From Sphingobacterium cellulitidis (lineage in GTDB: Bacteria > Bacteroidota > Bacteroidia > Sphingobacteriales > Sphingobacteriaceae): DNA of 64,000 nucleotides. Below are positions 1 to 9,282 of this stretch, piece by piece. Where the stretch lies: NCBI GenBank assembly GCA_002245855.1, contig NOUX01000010.1, positions 1 through 64,000 of the forward strand. Direction: 5' to 3'. The first letter of the stretch is position 1. The number at the start of each line of letters is the position of its first letter. The notes beneath the pieces are model-generated. The model was not told the DNA's origin, ran no database searches, and saw only the letters and a list, made by a program, of their open reading frames with translations. A program made the position numbers and the translations under genes.

Positions 1-105
1 GAAAGCAAAACTTTAATTGGTAAACCTGGTGGCAACAACTCCCTATTTGCGATAAATCAAGCTATCAGCGTGATGAAAAGTACAGAAAATCGACTTGCAG
101 CTTAA
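1..105 (+). CDS. C-terminal end of an unidentified protein
   Basis: The window opens inside a reading frame that gives 34 residues and ends with TAA at 103-105; the last residues read STENRLAA. The start lies outside the window. The fragment is too short for a family call. A bidirectional terminator hairpin follows about 45 bp downstream, which fits the natural 3' end of a gene. Confidence 0.55.
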   Translation, partial: ESKTLIGKPGGNNSLFAINQAISVMKSTENRLAA

Positions 106-147
106 TATTGTTTAAAATATAATTGAGATCAAGAAAGGTATTAAAAC

Positions 148-179
148 AAAAGAAGGTGCCTTTTTAGACACCTTCTTTT
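148..179. terminator. Bidirectional intrinsic terminator
   Basis: A perfect 11-bp inverted repeat, AAAAGAAGGTG (148-158) against CACCTTCTTTT (169-179), has A-rich and T-rich flanks. It lies between two converging genes and could end transcription from both sides. Confidence 0.8.
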
Positions 180-202
180 ATTAAATACTTTACAAAAAGT
201 AT

Positions 203-742
203 TTATTCAGCTTTGGAATTTAAATTAGTATCGGCAATAGACGTTAATTTTTCATCGCAGGATTTTTCTTCCTTTAAAGTTTCCAACAGCAATTTTAATG
301 CGTCTTTATGACCAAGCACCTTCGCGAAAGCAGCCAAGGTACCATAGGTAGCGATTTCATAATGTTCAACTTTCTGTGAAGCGGCAATTATTCCGGCATC
401 ACGGACAGCTCCAGCCTCAGTTTCTTCCATTATACTTTTTCCCTCTTCTAACAATCCTGCCATTGCATCACATTTCTCCGTTTTAGCTTTAACCCCGATT
501 GACCTAAATACATCTTCAAGCCGGTTAACATGTTGTTTAGTTTCTTCCAAATGTAACGATATTGCCGTTTTTAGTTTTTTCGAGGTTGCATTTTTCTCCA
601 TTTTTGGTAACGATTTTACCAATTCCTTTTCAGCCCAATAAATATCCTTCAAAGAGTCCTCAAAAAGATCCTTTAAATCCTTAGCAGCATTACTTTTTGA
701 CTTAATTTTGGTTTCTGAGCTTGTTGATTTTGTAGTTGCCAT
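203..742 (-). CDS. YciE/YciF-type ferritin-like protein (DUF892)
   Basis: This 179-aa protein belongs to the DUF892 (YciE/YciF) ferritin-like family, associated with stress responses and of unclear biochemical role. After a Lys/Ser-rich N-terminal tail of about 20 residues come four amphipathic helices. Likely metal-binding positions are in the helix carrying YWAEKELVKSLPKM (about 35-48), in HLEETKQHVNRLED (about 63-76), in QKVEHYEIATYG (about 123-134) and in LKEEKSCDEKL. The reading frame opens 14 codons earlier, but the internal ATG giving MATTK matches the family start and is chosen here. It stands alone and shares the terminator at 148-179. Confidence 0.85.
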   Translation of the reverse strand: MATTKSTSSETKIKSKSNAAKDLKDLFEDSLKDIYWAEKELVKSLPKMEKNATSKKLKTAISLHLEETKQHVNRLEDVFRSIGVKAKTEKCDAMAGLLEEGKSIMEETEAGAVRDAGIIAASQKVEHYEIATYGTLAAFAKVLGHKDALKLLLETLKEEKSCDEKLTSIADTNLNSKAE

Positions 743-999
743 ATTCAATTTTAGATTGTTTAATATAATAACAACCTCAACCAATAATAGTTCTTAAAAT
801 ATTGCTCTGAAGATTTAAGGATCTGGTCCTATTATAGCAGAATTTGGACAGGTCGGGTGCCAGAAAGACGACCATGCCAAAATTTTGTGGATTTATCAGG
901 ATCGATTTTGGGTAGATTTACTTCCTGGTTGATCAAAACGAATATAATCAAAGCATAAATGAAATTTGATGGATAAATTGAAAAAACTTTAGGTTAGTT

Positions 1000-1484
1000 G
1001 ATAATAATATGGTTGCATTACCCTGGTCGGAAGGCGTCTCTTTGTGTTTCTGCGACGGTTAATCCCTAATAGCTGATACTCCCTGATGATTCGTTTTTAG
1101 ATCCACTTCTGTCCTTGGTGTCAGCCCCTTGAATAGTAAAGATCCTGGCCTTCGTGAGGATACTGATCTTTTGCGTCGAAATCACATAAGCAGTGTTTTC
1201 CTTGCGCTGGTAGAGTCTCAAAACTTTTTTGAGAGAACATCCTTGAGGATCTTATGATCCAGGGCAAGGTACACATACATCTGTTTGAGACGGCGGTTCT
1301 CTTCCTATAGTTCCTTCATACGACGCAGCTCTTGACTTTCCATCCCGAGATACTTCTTCTTCCAATTAAATATTGTGGCCTGGGGGCCCCCCAACTCCCT
1401 GCAGATATCCGAAGTAGATTTACCTTATTCATTTTGATTGATAGTCGAAACAATCTGACTTTCAATGATTCTTGTCTTTTTCAT
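1000..1484 (-). pseudogene. Decayed IS3-family transposase (OrfA and start of OrfB)
   Basis: On the minus strand an ATG at 1484 opens a frame typical of IS3 OrfA (start MKKTRIIESQIVSTI). It continues through the helix-turn-helix core RELGGPQATIFNWKKKY, and then the leucine-zipper-like EENRRLKQMY. Two in-frame stops (TAA after about 19 codons, TAG before EENRR) and a frameshift break it. Further on, an OrfB piece reads YQLLGINRRRNTKRRLPTR, the usual IS3 OrfB signature. The catalytic DDE domain is missing, so the element is a dead remnant. Confidence 0.8.
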
Positions 1485-1489
1485 TGTAC

Positions 1490-1803
1490 TGTTGTAAGTT
1501 ACGAATTTACTCAATTCAAAAAGTCCTTCTCTAGGAAAGGGATACACATAGCTAGTACGCCGGATACACAAGTTTCTTTAAATGTTAATGAAGTAAATAA
1601 TACATTATTAATTTATCCAAACGCTATTCAACTATGGTAAGAAAATCCAACTGTAAATAAGTTGTTCAACAAGGTTTCCAAAAACATAAAAGAATTTCCA
1701 GTGGTCGAATCTTTACAGTTTAGATCTCTAAATATCCAGATGACTTATGAAAATCTTAATAGAGATGAGTTGATAGTTTTAGAAACAAAAAAAAACTATA
1801 AAT
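1490..1803 (+). pseudogene. Unidentified gene remnant with in-frame stop
   Basis: Downstream of the IS3 relic one plus-strand frame stays readable for about 100 codons and is broken only by a TAA at 1638-1640. The second part, 1641-1803, ends with the residues DELIVLETKKNYK. No start codon or domain is recognisable. It looks like the 3' end of a gene truncated by the IS3 insertion; the product is unknown. Confidence 0.35.
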
Positions 1804-1833
1804 AAATTAATAAGATGAAAACTTTAATATGTA

Positions 1834-1981
1834 TGTATAAAACGGAGGCTAGTGGTCCACTGATTTCGGCCAAACAGGGCCATTGATTTCGCTGTCCACT
1901 GAGCCAAAATTCAGTTTGATTTTCGGAGGTTATTGGGCCAAATAAGTGGTGTACTTCGGAGGTCATTGGGCCTCTTTCCAT
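1834..1981. repeat. IS21-family left-end repeat region
   Basis: About 150 bp hold repeated subterminal motifs in one orientation: a GGTCCACTGATTTCGG block, GGGCCATTGATTTCGC, then two copies of CGGAGGTyATTGGGCC. Multiple subterminal repeats that bind the transposase are known for IS21 ends. The reading frame across this stretch is judged non-coding. The block pairs with the inverted copy at 9610-9682. Confidence 0.65.
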
Positions 1982-2005
1982 GAAATTGCAAAGTTGTATG
2001 TGTAA

Positions 2006-2152
2006 CCAAAAGATTCACAGACACATGCCAGGACAGTGTATAGAAATCATGGAACTAAGGATATTAATAACCCATATTCGAATAATAATGAAGATTCCCG
2101 AAAAGATTTCCCAATTTTGATTGAATCAACCAAATATTTTCACAGTAGGTAA
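2006..2152 (+). pseudogene. C-terminal protein fragment, unidentified
   Basis: A 48-codon frame without a start codon opens after a TAA at 2003-2005 and ends at 2150-2152, with the last residues LIESTKYFHSR. It is polar and has a plausible protein composition. It begins just inside the IS21 left end, so it is probably the tail of a gene cut off when the island formed. Its stop overlaps the 3' end of the opposite-strand HEAT-like fragment. No family is recognised. Confidence 0.3.
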
Positions 2153-2532
2153 TTTTCAATCATGGATAAATTTAATCTCCTGGATCCTCCAGGAACAGTG
2201 AATAAAGCAGACACACTAACTGCCAATCCAAATACCCAACAGAGATCATCTTTTTCTTTTGGGATTCTTTCGTATAATTCAATCAACTTCCCAACAGCCT
2301 TCCCCCTTACTTCCGTAACAGCTAACGATCTGGCGATTCCTTCAATATTATCATCAATTTTAACTTTGCCCAAATATTTAAGTAGAATTGGAATTGAATT
2401 AGGATAAGCTAGTCTAATAATAAGTAAGTCCCATATCGACGTAATATTGATTCCGATCTTAGCTAATTCTTCAATTAATCCTTGGTATTCTTTCGCATAT
2501 TCAGAAACTATCCTAAATCCAATATCTAAACC
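2140..2532 (-). pseudogene. HEAT-like helical repeat protein fragment
   Basis: The frame from 2532 to 2140 gives about 130 residues of paired amphipathic helices, for example YPNSIPILLKYLG, IEGIARSLAV and VGKLIELYERIP. This resembles HEAT or armadillo-like repeats. A TGA at 2533-2535 blocks the frame upstream. An ATG AAA ATG just before it lies one base out of frame, which suggests a frameshift removed the natural start. TTG at 2373 could start a shorter 77-aa product. Function unknown. Confidence 0.4.
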
Positions 2533-2612
2533 TCATTTTCATATTCTTCTTATAAAGGGTTTTGTAAGAGAAAATTTCTTCGTCTAAAAAGTATATCAAT
2601 GTATTCCATTAT

Positions 2613-5396
2613 TTAAAATTTCCTCAAATAATAGGATAAGCTAAGCAAAAAATATTGCTGTAGATTATTATTAATGTATTGTCCTATAATATTATTATAT
2701 CCATAATTACCAACACCTTTCCATTGTCCCAATAGATCATATGCAGAAACTTTAATTTCTAAGTTCTCTTTTTTTAATGTTCTAAAAGATAGGTGGGCGT
2801 TCAAGAGATTTATTTTGCTTTGGTTTACAGAAAAAGAGTTATCATTTATAAAGCTATAGCTTGCTAAAAAATGCAGACCATTAAATGCTGTTAAACCAGT
2901 TTCAAGGCTAATACTGCTATGTATGAATTTATTCTTTAAGGAGCTATTGGATGATGAAAAAGAATTGAAGTAAGAATTCATTATTCCTTTAATGTTAAAG
3001 TCCAGCAGATCATTAAACTTGAATCCTACAGATAGATAGGAGTTAATACTTTCTTGCTTAAAGGAAAATAGTTCTTGGTTGAAATAATAAGATTTTTCTT
3101 TTATCGCGGTATTTAAATAACCCATAATGTTTACAGGAATATTTCCGTCAAATGAGGATCTGAAATCATAATTTATATAATATTCAGGGGCTCTTTTACC
3201 ATTAGTATTATAGAGTGTCCTACCTCCCAAACTATTTACAATTGTTGAATCAATTATTTGCTTATGGATTACATTATATCTGAAAACAAGGTTGTGGCTT
3301 GTTTTATTTTCGATTCTGTGCCTACTGTATTTCAGCTCATAGTTATCTGAATTTTCAGGTTTAAGATTCATATTTCCACCAAAATTAAAGTCCTTTTGCG
3401 CGGTGTCAATTAAAGCAACTTTCTGAGATATTTCAGGGACTTTTATTAATCTTTTATATTCCAGCTCGAACCTATCTATATTTCCTCCAAAATTTTTGTC
3501 ATAATAGATCCTTGCATTAGGCAGGAAATTATCATAGTTGTCAGAGAAGTTTCTGGCTTCGTTTTTAGAAATATTTTCAACCAGATCATTTTGAATCAAC
3601 ATTTTTGCCTCTATTCCAAAACTGATTAATCCCCTTGAGACTCTTTTATTTCTACTCTTGGAATAAGACAAGGAATTCATAATGCTTCTACTTTGAGATT
3701 TGTCGAGATAACTTAAAAAATCGTTTCTAATAAATCTATTGGGCTCGTCAAATTTCTTGAAGACATATACTTGGTCATCATTGTTTTTAATTAATATGAT
3801 TTTGGATTCAATATTAAAAAACCCATAATTTGACAATCCTTTTCCTGCAAAAAGACTGTTTATGTTTAAGTCTACTAATCCTTCATGATGATCAGTATCT
3901 ATCGTATTTGACTTTTGAAAATTATATTGAGTAGTATCATTCTTATCTTCACTAAAGGAATTACTTTGTTTAAGAATATTGTTTTCTCTTGCATTTAGAT
4001 AAGAGTAGGAGATCTTAAGTTTATAGTCAAAGATTTTGTCTGGAAAATAGTATTCACCAGTCAAGCCTTTAGCTATTCGCTCATTATCTTTAGTACTTAT
4101 TTTATCGAGATCAGATAAAAATTTCCCATCTAAACCAAGGATGTAGCGATTATTTAAGGCAGATTCATTATTCTGAATATTTTCATAAAATCCGCCAAAT
4201 TTATATCGGTTTATATTTCCTTCATTTTGGACATAAAAAGACCCCTTATAGACTTTGGTATTAAACACATTATCAGAGCTATCCTCTATTAATTGCTCTA
4301 CTGTACCGGAATTCAACAGCTTTTCAGTGGATGATTTTTGGGTTTTATTATTTTTCTCAAAGAAAACAAATTCCATATTAGAACTTATAGAGTCTTTCCA
4401 TACTCTTTCGTGTTTAGCTCCAAGCGTTGAAAACTCGTTATAGCCAGACATTAAAAAAGGAACTGAAAATGAATTTATATCATTAAGGCCTGGTTTGTAG
4501 GCATCGGCTCTCAGGAAATCAGATACGGAATAGGATTCTTTGTTTGTATTGTTTTTTGCGCCATAAAGGCTCAGTTGATCTTTCTTATTAAAGTAGTTTA
4601 TTGAAGCACTACCTTCCCTCCTATCTTTTGTACCCGCTCCGAGGGATAATTTTCCAAACATTCCTGTATTGTTTTTTAAGGTTACATCCATAATTAATGG
4701 ATTTTCAATTTCCTTATTTTCTATCTTTTGGTTGACTCTTTCATACACTTTAATAGTCTCCAGAGAGCTGCCGGGAATATTTCGAGTGGCAACAACTGGG
4801 TCTCCTCCAAAAAAAGGTTTTCCGTTAACTAAAATTTCGGAAACCGTTTTGCCATTAACAGTAATCTTGCCATCAGACCACAACACAATTCCTGGAACTT
4901 TAGACAGAACATCTTCCATCACAGCATTCTCTTTAAGATTAAAAGCATTTGGATTGATAATTAGTGTGTCCTTTCTTAGAAATATGGGAGGGCCATCTAC
5001 AACAACCTCCTCTATGGAATTAGATTTAGGTTTTAGATAAATGCTGTCTAGAACTTGGCCTGATATTATCTTACCATACTCTAACTTCTGAATTAGGGGT
5101 TCAAAATTAACATGACTTATTTGCAGTTCCAATGAGTCATTCATTGTGGTCTTACCCATTATTTTAAATGATCCATTTAGAGAGGTAAACTGGTACTCAA
5201 GAATCTCTTTTGAATTTATCTTTTGGATGCTAACAGTAGCGTTGGGAACTGGCTGCTTGGTATTTTTATCGTATATAGCACCTTCTATTTGATATCCTTC
5301 TTGTTTAGATTGGGCTAAAAGAATATTCGAAAAACTAATAAAGAAAACAAAGGCGATTAAAATATTCAATTTATTGAATATAAAATTTGTTTTCAT
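2613..5396 (-). CDS. Outer-membrane beta-barrel protein with CarboxypepD-reg and plug-like domains
   Basis: This protein of about 927 aa begins with a signal peptide of about 29 residues ending ILLAQ. Residues about 35-110 form a carboxypeptidase-regulatory-like Ig fold (GAIYDKNTKQPVPNATVSI). Residues about 140-220 are a plug-like domain containing VLSKVPGIVLWSDGKITVNG and LVNGKPFFGGDP. The remaining roughly 650 residues look like strands of a large barrel. It belongs to the SusC-unrelated outer-membrane barrel group common in Bacteroidota. Substrate unknown. The ATG at 5396 is preferred over the upstream frame start because it begins the signal peptide. It diverges from the beta-propeller gene at 5650. 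Confidence 0.8.
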   Translation of the reverse strand: MKTNFIFNKLNILIAFVFFISFSNILLAQSKQEGYQIEGAIYDKNTKQPVPNATVSIQKINSKEILEYQFTSLNGSFKIMGKTTMNDSLELQISHVNFEPLIQKLEYGKIISGQVLDSIYLKPKSNSIEEVVVDGPPIFLRKDTLIINPNAFNLKENAVMEDVLSKVPGIVLWSDGKITVNGKTVSEILVNGKPFFGGDPVVATRNIPGSSLETIKVYERVNQKIENKEIENPLIMDVTLKNNTGMFGKLSLGAGTKDRREGSASINYFNKKDQLSLYGAKNNTNKESYSVSDFLRADAYKPGLNDINSFSVPFLMSGYNEFSTLGAKHERVWKDSISSNMEFVFFEKNNKTQKSSTEKLLNSGTVEQLIEDSSDNVFNTKVYKGSFYVQNEGNINRYKFGGFYENIQNNESALNNRYILGLDGKFLSDLDKISTKDNERIAKGLTGEYYFPDKIFDYKLKISYSYLNARENNILKQSNSFSEDKNDTTQYNFQKSNTIDTDHHEGLVDLNINSLFAGKGLSNYGFFNIESKIILIKNNDDQVYVFKKFDEPNRFIRNDFLSYLDKSQSRSIMNSLSYSKSRNKRVSRGLISFGIEAKMLIQNDLVENISKNEARNFSDNYDNFLPNARIYYDKNFGGNIDRFELEYKRLIKVPEISQKVALIDTAQKDFNFGGNMNLKPENSDNYELKYSRHRIENKTSHNLVFRYNVIHKQIIDSTIVNSLGGRTLYNTNGKRAPEYYINYDFRSSFDGNIPVNIMGYLNTAIKEKSYYFNQELFSFKQESINSYLSVGFKFNDLLDFNIKGIMNSYFNSFSSSNSSLKNKFIHSSISLETGLTAFNGLHFLASYSFINDNSFSVNQSKINLLNAHLSFRTLKKENLEIKVSAYDLLGQWKGVGNYGYNNIIGQYINNNLQQYFLLSLSYYLRKF

Positions 5397-5417
5397 AATA
5401 AAAGGTCTATTGTTAAA

Positions 5418-5425
5418 CAAACATA
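5418..5425 (-). promoter_or_regulatory. Candidate -7 element of the barrel-protein gene
   Basis: On the minus strand the octamer TATGTTTG matches the Bacteroidota -7 consensus TAnnTTTG about 22 bp before the ATG at 5396. No clear -33 TTTG is seen at the expected distance, so this is a motif match only. The rest of the 230-bp divergent gap up to 5649 shows no other clear element. Confidence 0.4.
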
Positions 5426-5649
5426 CAACTGGTATTCTAAACTGGTTAATCTCTCATTAAAATAATGATTGTTTCTTTGCGGAAAGAATTTGAAAATAAA
5501 ATCCTACTTTTATTCAAACAACAAATTATAAACTATACGAATAATCTCTTTTTTCGATTTTGGTCATGATAGTTTATTTAATTGCCACAGGCAATCTATT
5601 GATTTAAAAATCTTCCTACCTACCCATTATTGTCATTAAAATAAAAGCT

Positions 5650-6858
5650 ATGAATAATATTCAAAAACTAATAATGTCAATTCTTTTCATGAGCCTCGGA
5701 ATTCACACAAATCTTTGGGTGGATTCAATTACATTACTAAACCGGTCTGAGGGTTTGGATATAGTTGAATTGAGGATTGACCCCAATTATTCTACACTGA
5801 TTGATTCATCTAATAATGCAATTACTACCCAAACCTTCCTACAACTTGAAACAAATAAAGATTGTGAAATTTCATATATATCAGAGCTACAGGTAAGTTC
5901 TAATAATTTTTATGTTTTAGATGAAAATCTAAATAACTTATTCATTTTCAATAAGAATGGAAAATTTTTGAATAAAATCAATAATAATGGGAAAATCGAT
6001 GTTAAAAACATTCATAGTTTCAGTGTTTCAGACTCACAAAATTTATTAAAAATAAATGATTCTCATTCTCCATATTTCTACTACTTCGACCTTGAAGGGG
6101 ATTTCATAAAAAAAGAAGAAAAAGTAAATTATGATGAACTAGATTTTACTTTAACAGATTACGGGGAAATCATTTATAAAGGTTTTCCGAGCAAAGAAGA
6201 GTCCCCATCCTCTTCAGAAAATTCATTTTTATCGTTTAAATACCTGAATAACGGAACAGTAAAAAACATCTTTCCAAATGAATTAAAAGGTATTTATTCG
6301 GAGGATATTTATGAAACAAGAAATCATTTCTATTCAAATACGCCAAATAGACCAACATTTGTTATGCCTTATGATTATTCAGTTTATGAGATAGACAGTC
6401 TAGGTACAATTTTAGAAAGATTTAAGTTCATTTTTCCAATTTCAAATACCATCCCGAAAGATTTTTTGATTGATGAAAAATACAAAGGAAATAGACAGAA
6501 CTATCTTTCGAATAACAATTCTATAATATATTCTTTTGAAGATCTTTATTACAATCAAAATTGGATAACTTTTAACGTCAAAAATTATGGAGCATTACTA
6601 CTAAACCTGCAGACATTACAATTATTTTCATTGGATAAGTCCAAAATAAGATATAACGATGTTTCGATAAATCTCAATTACTCTAGAGTGTTGGCAATGG
6701 AAAATGATCAAATTATCACAACCATATATCCAAATAGCATAGTCAGTGAATTGAAAAAAACGAATAAAAAGTTATTTGACAGCCTGCCAAAAGAGTTGCA
6801 AAATTTAAAGACTTCAGGTTTTCAGAACCCTATTCTAATATTCTCTAAACTAAATTGA
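5650..6858 (+). CDS. Secreted 6-bladed beta-propeller protein
   Basis: The 402-aa product resembles the 6-bladed beta-propeller proteins of Bacteroidota. Blade-like units recur, for example NNFYVLDENLNNLFIFNKNG (about 90-109), SPYFYYFDLEGDFIKKEE and DYSVYEIDSLGTILERFKF. A hydrophobic N-terminal segment (MSILFMSLGIHTNLW) suggests export; the start could also be the ATG at codon 9. It diverges from the barrel-protein gene, and such pairs often act in the same envelope process, though the substrate is unknown. No catalytic motif is seen. Confidence 0.65.
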   Translation: MNNIQKLIMSILFMSLGIHTNLWVDSITLLNRSEGLDIVELRIDPNYSTLIDSSNNAITTQTFLQLETNKDCEISYISELQVSSNNFYVLDENLNNLFIFNKNGKFLNKINNNGKIDVKNIHSFSVSDSQNLLKINDSHSPYFYYFDLEGDFIKKEEKVNYDELDFTLTDYGEIIYKGFPSKEESPSSSENSFLSFKYLNNGTVKNIFPNELKGIYSEDIYETRNHFYSNTPNRPTFVMPYDYSVYEIDSLGTILERFKFIFPISNTIPKDFLIDEKYKGNRQNYLSNNNSIIYSFEDLYYNQNWITFNVKNYGALLLNLQTLQLFSLDKSKIRYNDVSINLNYSRVLAMENDQIITTIYPNSIVSELKKTNKKLFDSLPKELQNLKTSGFQNPILIFSKLN

Positions 6859-6927
6859 TTAGATTGAAAATTTAGATTTGGGAATTTAAGTTATGACTGG
6901 CTAAACTAAAATAATTACCTATTATTT

Positions 6928-7017
6928 ATGAATAGAATAATGATCTTACTTGCTTTAATTCCATTGATGAAGGATGAAATTTTCTCTTTCAGCATTTATT
7001 ATTTCCTTAACTTATAA
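6928..7017 (+). CDS. Possible 29-aa hydrophobic peptide
   Basis: A short ORF begins ATG at 6928 and ends TAA at 7015-7017, ten bases before the ATG of the FtsZ-like gene. The first 13 residues (MNRIMILLALIPL) are hydrophobic enough for a membrane anchor or leader. The second half is aromatic. Position and composition suggest a leader peptide or small membrane partner, but an ORF this short can arise by chance. Confidence 0.25.
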   Translation: MNRIMILLALIPLMKDEIFSFSIYYFLNL

Positions 7018-7027
7018 AAAAGTGGAT

Positions 7028-7525
7028 ATGGCATTACTTGAAACTATATACGTCGGAATCGGTGGCACAGGTGGGCAAATCATCAAATCCCAGGAGTCAT
7101 TTTTTAGAGAGAAAAAATATCTTTATTTGGATAGGGAACCGGATCTTCAATATGGATTTGATGAGCTCGCAGAGATTGAGCGAAATATCTATACCAAGGA
7201 ATATTTGTCCAACTCTTTTAACACAGAAAATCGCTATATACTTTTCCTTGGACTTGGTGGCAAAACAGGCTCTTACATTATCTCCGAGATACTTGACTAT
7301 ATGGTTTTGAACAATATTGAATATAAATGCTTTTGTTTTTACCCTTACCATTTTGAGCCGAAATCACGGCAAGCGATTGCTGATGAAACTTTGGCCCGCC
7401 CGGTGCGATATCAAGACGTAACTATCCTAGATGTGTATGAATTAAAGAAGCGATTACCTAACTTAAGTCTGGCATCACCTTTTAGGATTCCAAATGAGAT
7501 TTTAGTGAAAGAGTATTTAGGTTAG
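7028..7525 (+). CDS. Stand-alone FtsZ/tubulin-like GTPase-domain protein
   Basis: The 165-aa product carries hallmarks of the FtsZ/tubulin fold in the right order. A glycine-rich first loop, VGIGGTGGQIIK (9-20), resembles FtsZ VGGGGGNAV. A strand YLYLD (31-35) lies at the position of the FtsZ NTD segment. LGLGGKTGS (74-82) corresponds to the tubulin signature GGGTGTG, and YPYHFEPKSR (105-114) resembles FtsZ KPFxFEGKKR. It ends near 165 and lacks the FtsZ C-terminal domain with the catalytic T7 loop. The third glycine of the signature is Lys, so hydrolysis may be altered. The frame opens earlier at 6974, but ATG 7028 fits the homology. Probably laterally acquired. Confidence 0.55.
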   Translation: MALLETIYVGIGGTGGQIIKSQESFFREKKYLYLDREPDLQYGFDELAEIERNIYTKEYLSNSFNTENRYILFLGLGGKTGSYIISEILDYMVLNNIEYKCFCFYPYHFEPKSRQAIADETLARPVRYQDVTILDVYELKKRLPNLSLASPFRIPNEILVKEYLG

Positions 7526-7599
7526 AAATGTTAAAACATGAAAGAAGTATCCATCCGACTTGGAGGAGTATTTTCAATCGATTAAACAATCAACAAAAA

Positions 7600-7885
7600 A
7601 TGATTTTAGAAGTTGCTAAATTAAATCTGAAGTCGGGAAAAGCAAAAGAATTTGAGTATGATTTTAAATAGCTAGCCAGTATATCTCTTCCATCGATGGG
7701 TATATTAAACACACATTAAAAAGATGTTTTGAAGTCGACATCCAATATATTTTATTGGTGGAATGGGTTTCTTTGGAGGCACATGAAGTTTTGTTCCGTC
7801 AATCAGCACAATACCAGAAATGGAAGGAATTGTTACATGATTACTATGATCCTTTTCCACAAATTTTGCACTACGAAGATATTAA
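7600..7885 (+). pseudogene. Antibiotic-biosynthesis-monooxygenase-like protein, frameshifted
   Basis: ATG 7600 starts MILEVAKLNLKSGKAKEF, the usual beginning of an ABM-domain protein. The frame ends at a TAG at 7669-7671. The rest of the domain continues one frame away from about 7668: ISSIDGYIKHTLKRC, then YILLVEWVSLEAH and KWKELLHDYYDPFPQ. So one small frameshift near 7668 breaks a roughly 95-aa gene. ABM proteins are small ferredoxin-like dimers, some acting as quinol or haem monooxygenases. The second-half frame has also lost its stop and runs into the GNAT pseudogene. Confidence 0.75.
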
Positions 7886-7958
7886 AATGGAAAAGTTTTT
7901 AGTTACTATTAATAGGTCTGAATGGTTATATAGTTTAAATAACAGATTATCCATACAT

Positions 7959-8477
7959 ATGAAAATATATACAGAAACAGAGCGCTTGCTTTTAAGGGAA
8001 ATACTACCGACGGATGTCGATGCCATGTTTGCAATGGATTCCGATTCTGAGGTGCATAAATATTTAGGAAACAATCCTGTAAAAGATAAAGAACAAATTC
8101 GCGGAGTTATAGAATTCATTAGGGGGCAATATGTTGAATTTGGAATTGGTAGAAGGGCAATTGTTGACAAAAAGACAAATCAATTTATGGGATGGGCAGG
8201 TCTAAAATAGGTTACTGAAGAGACCAATGGACATAAAGACTATTATGATCTTGGTTATCGATTAAACAAGCAATATTGGGGAAATGGATTCGCAACAGAA
8301 GCAGCCTTAGCTTGTATTGAACACGGCTTTAAGATTCTTAAACTAAATGGAATCTATGCAATGGTATACCAAGAAAACGATGGATCAAATAAAATTTTGA
8401 AAAAAGTTGGATTTACCTTTATTGAAAATTTTGAATTGGATAGAATCCTGCATATTTGGTATAGGATGGAAAAATAA
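7959..8477 (+). pseudogene. GNAT N-acetyltransferase (RimJ/RimL type) with in-frame stop
   Basis: ATG 7959 opens a GNAT frame with ETERLLLREILPTDVDAMF at the start and YRLNKQYWGNGFATEAALA, containing the acetyl-CoA-binding loop, in the second half. A single TAG at 8208-8210 interrupts it after GWAGLK. Beyond that, the same frame continues without a shift to TAA at 8475-8477, giving a normal length of about 172 codons. A TTG-to-TAG change is the simplest explanation. The substrate is unknown. Upstream, the frame is fused to the broken ABM gene. Confidence 0.8.
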
Positions 8478-8558
8478 TAATGAGGATTGTAGAATTCATA
8501 ACCATGGCAAACCTTATAAGTTTTAGATTAATTGTATCCGCCCTATGAACTACATCTT

Positions 8559-9282
8559 TTATAGTTCAATATTCTTCTTATAGTTCTGTGGATAGAGATT
8601 CTTGATATTCTTATGGTTTATGGACATGATATTCTGCAGGGTAAATTTTAACAATTGAAACGGATTAACTTCATGTTTCTTGCAAATGGCGAAGAAAGAG
8701 TATATCATAGCCGATCGTTGCGCTGCTTCGTGGCTTCCTGCAAAGAGATAATTTTTCCTTCCGAGGGCTACAGGTCTGATTGCATTTTCGACAAGATTAT
8801 TATTTATCAGAAGGTTTCCCGTCGTATAAATAAGCTGATAAAGCATCCCAGCGTGCATAAGCATGAGTCATCGCTTTTCCGATCTGGCTTTTAGGGGGTG
8901 TATTCTTTATTTCCCCAAAGAGCCATTTCCCCAACTCATTGATTACACGCTGTGATTCAGAAATTCTAAGTTCCTTGATTTACTGAGGAGAAAGGTTTTC
9001 TTCTCTGGCTTTTCGTTCCGTTGCATATAATTTTTGGATCAACAGCAAAGCCTTTTCAGCCCTTGTTTTATCGTTGTCCAATGCTTTTTCAAACTCGAGC
9101 CTTGAATGTGCCCAGCAGGCAAGGTGTGTTACTTCTTTCTTTTTTCCGTATTTCTCGTAAACGGTGTAGCCATCGGTCTGGAGATATCCTTTGAAGTTTC
9201 CAAGTATAGGTACAGCGGAGATGCCACCACGGGTCGGACTGTAATCAAACAACACGGTTCCATCCAACGGTGCATGGTAGAC
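8559..9282 (-). pseudogene. IS66-family transposase remnant
   Basis: Minus-strand frames encode the middle and C-terminus of an IS66 TnpC transposase: YHAPLDGTVLFDYSPTRGG, then HLACWAHSRLEFEKAL, then NNNLVENAIRPVALGRKNYL and QRSAMIYSFFAICKKH. A TAA after NLSPQ at about 8978 and a frameshift near 8870 disrupt it. The N-terminal half is gone: at about 9270-9285 the sequence switches abruptly to an istB gene in the opposite direction. Confidence 0.85.

Noticed and set aside
1796..1981. 61-aa minus-strand ORF over the IS21 left end
   Set aside because: The codons consist of the IS21 subterminal repeats; it is not a protein gene.
2162..2407. 81-aa plus-strand ORF opposite the HEAT-like fragment
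   Set aside because: Complementary frame of a better-supported helical-repeat fragment.
2006..2532. Toxin tail with immunity gene
   Set aside because: Both pieces are fragments in opposite orientation without recognisable toxin or immunity motifs; codirectional genes would be expected.
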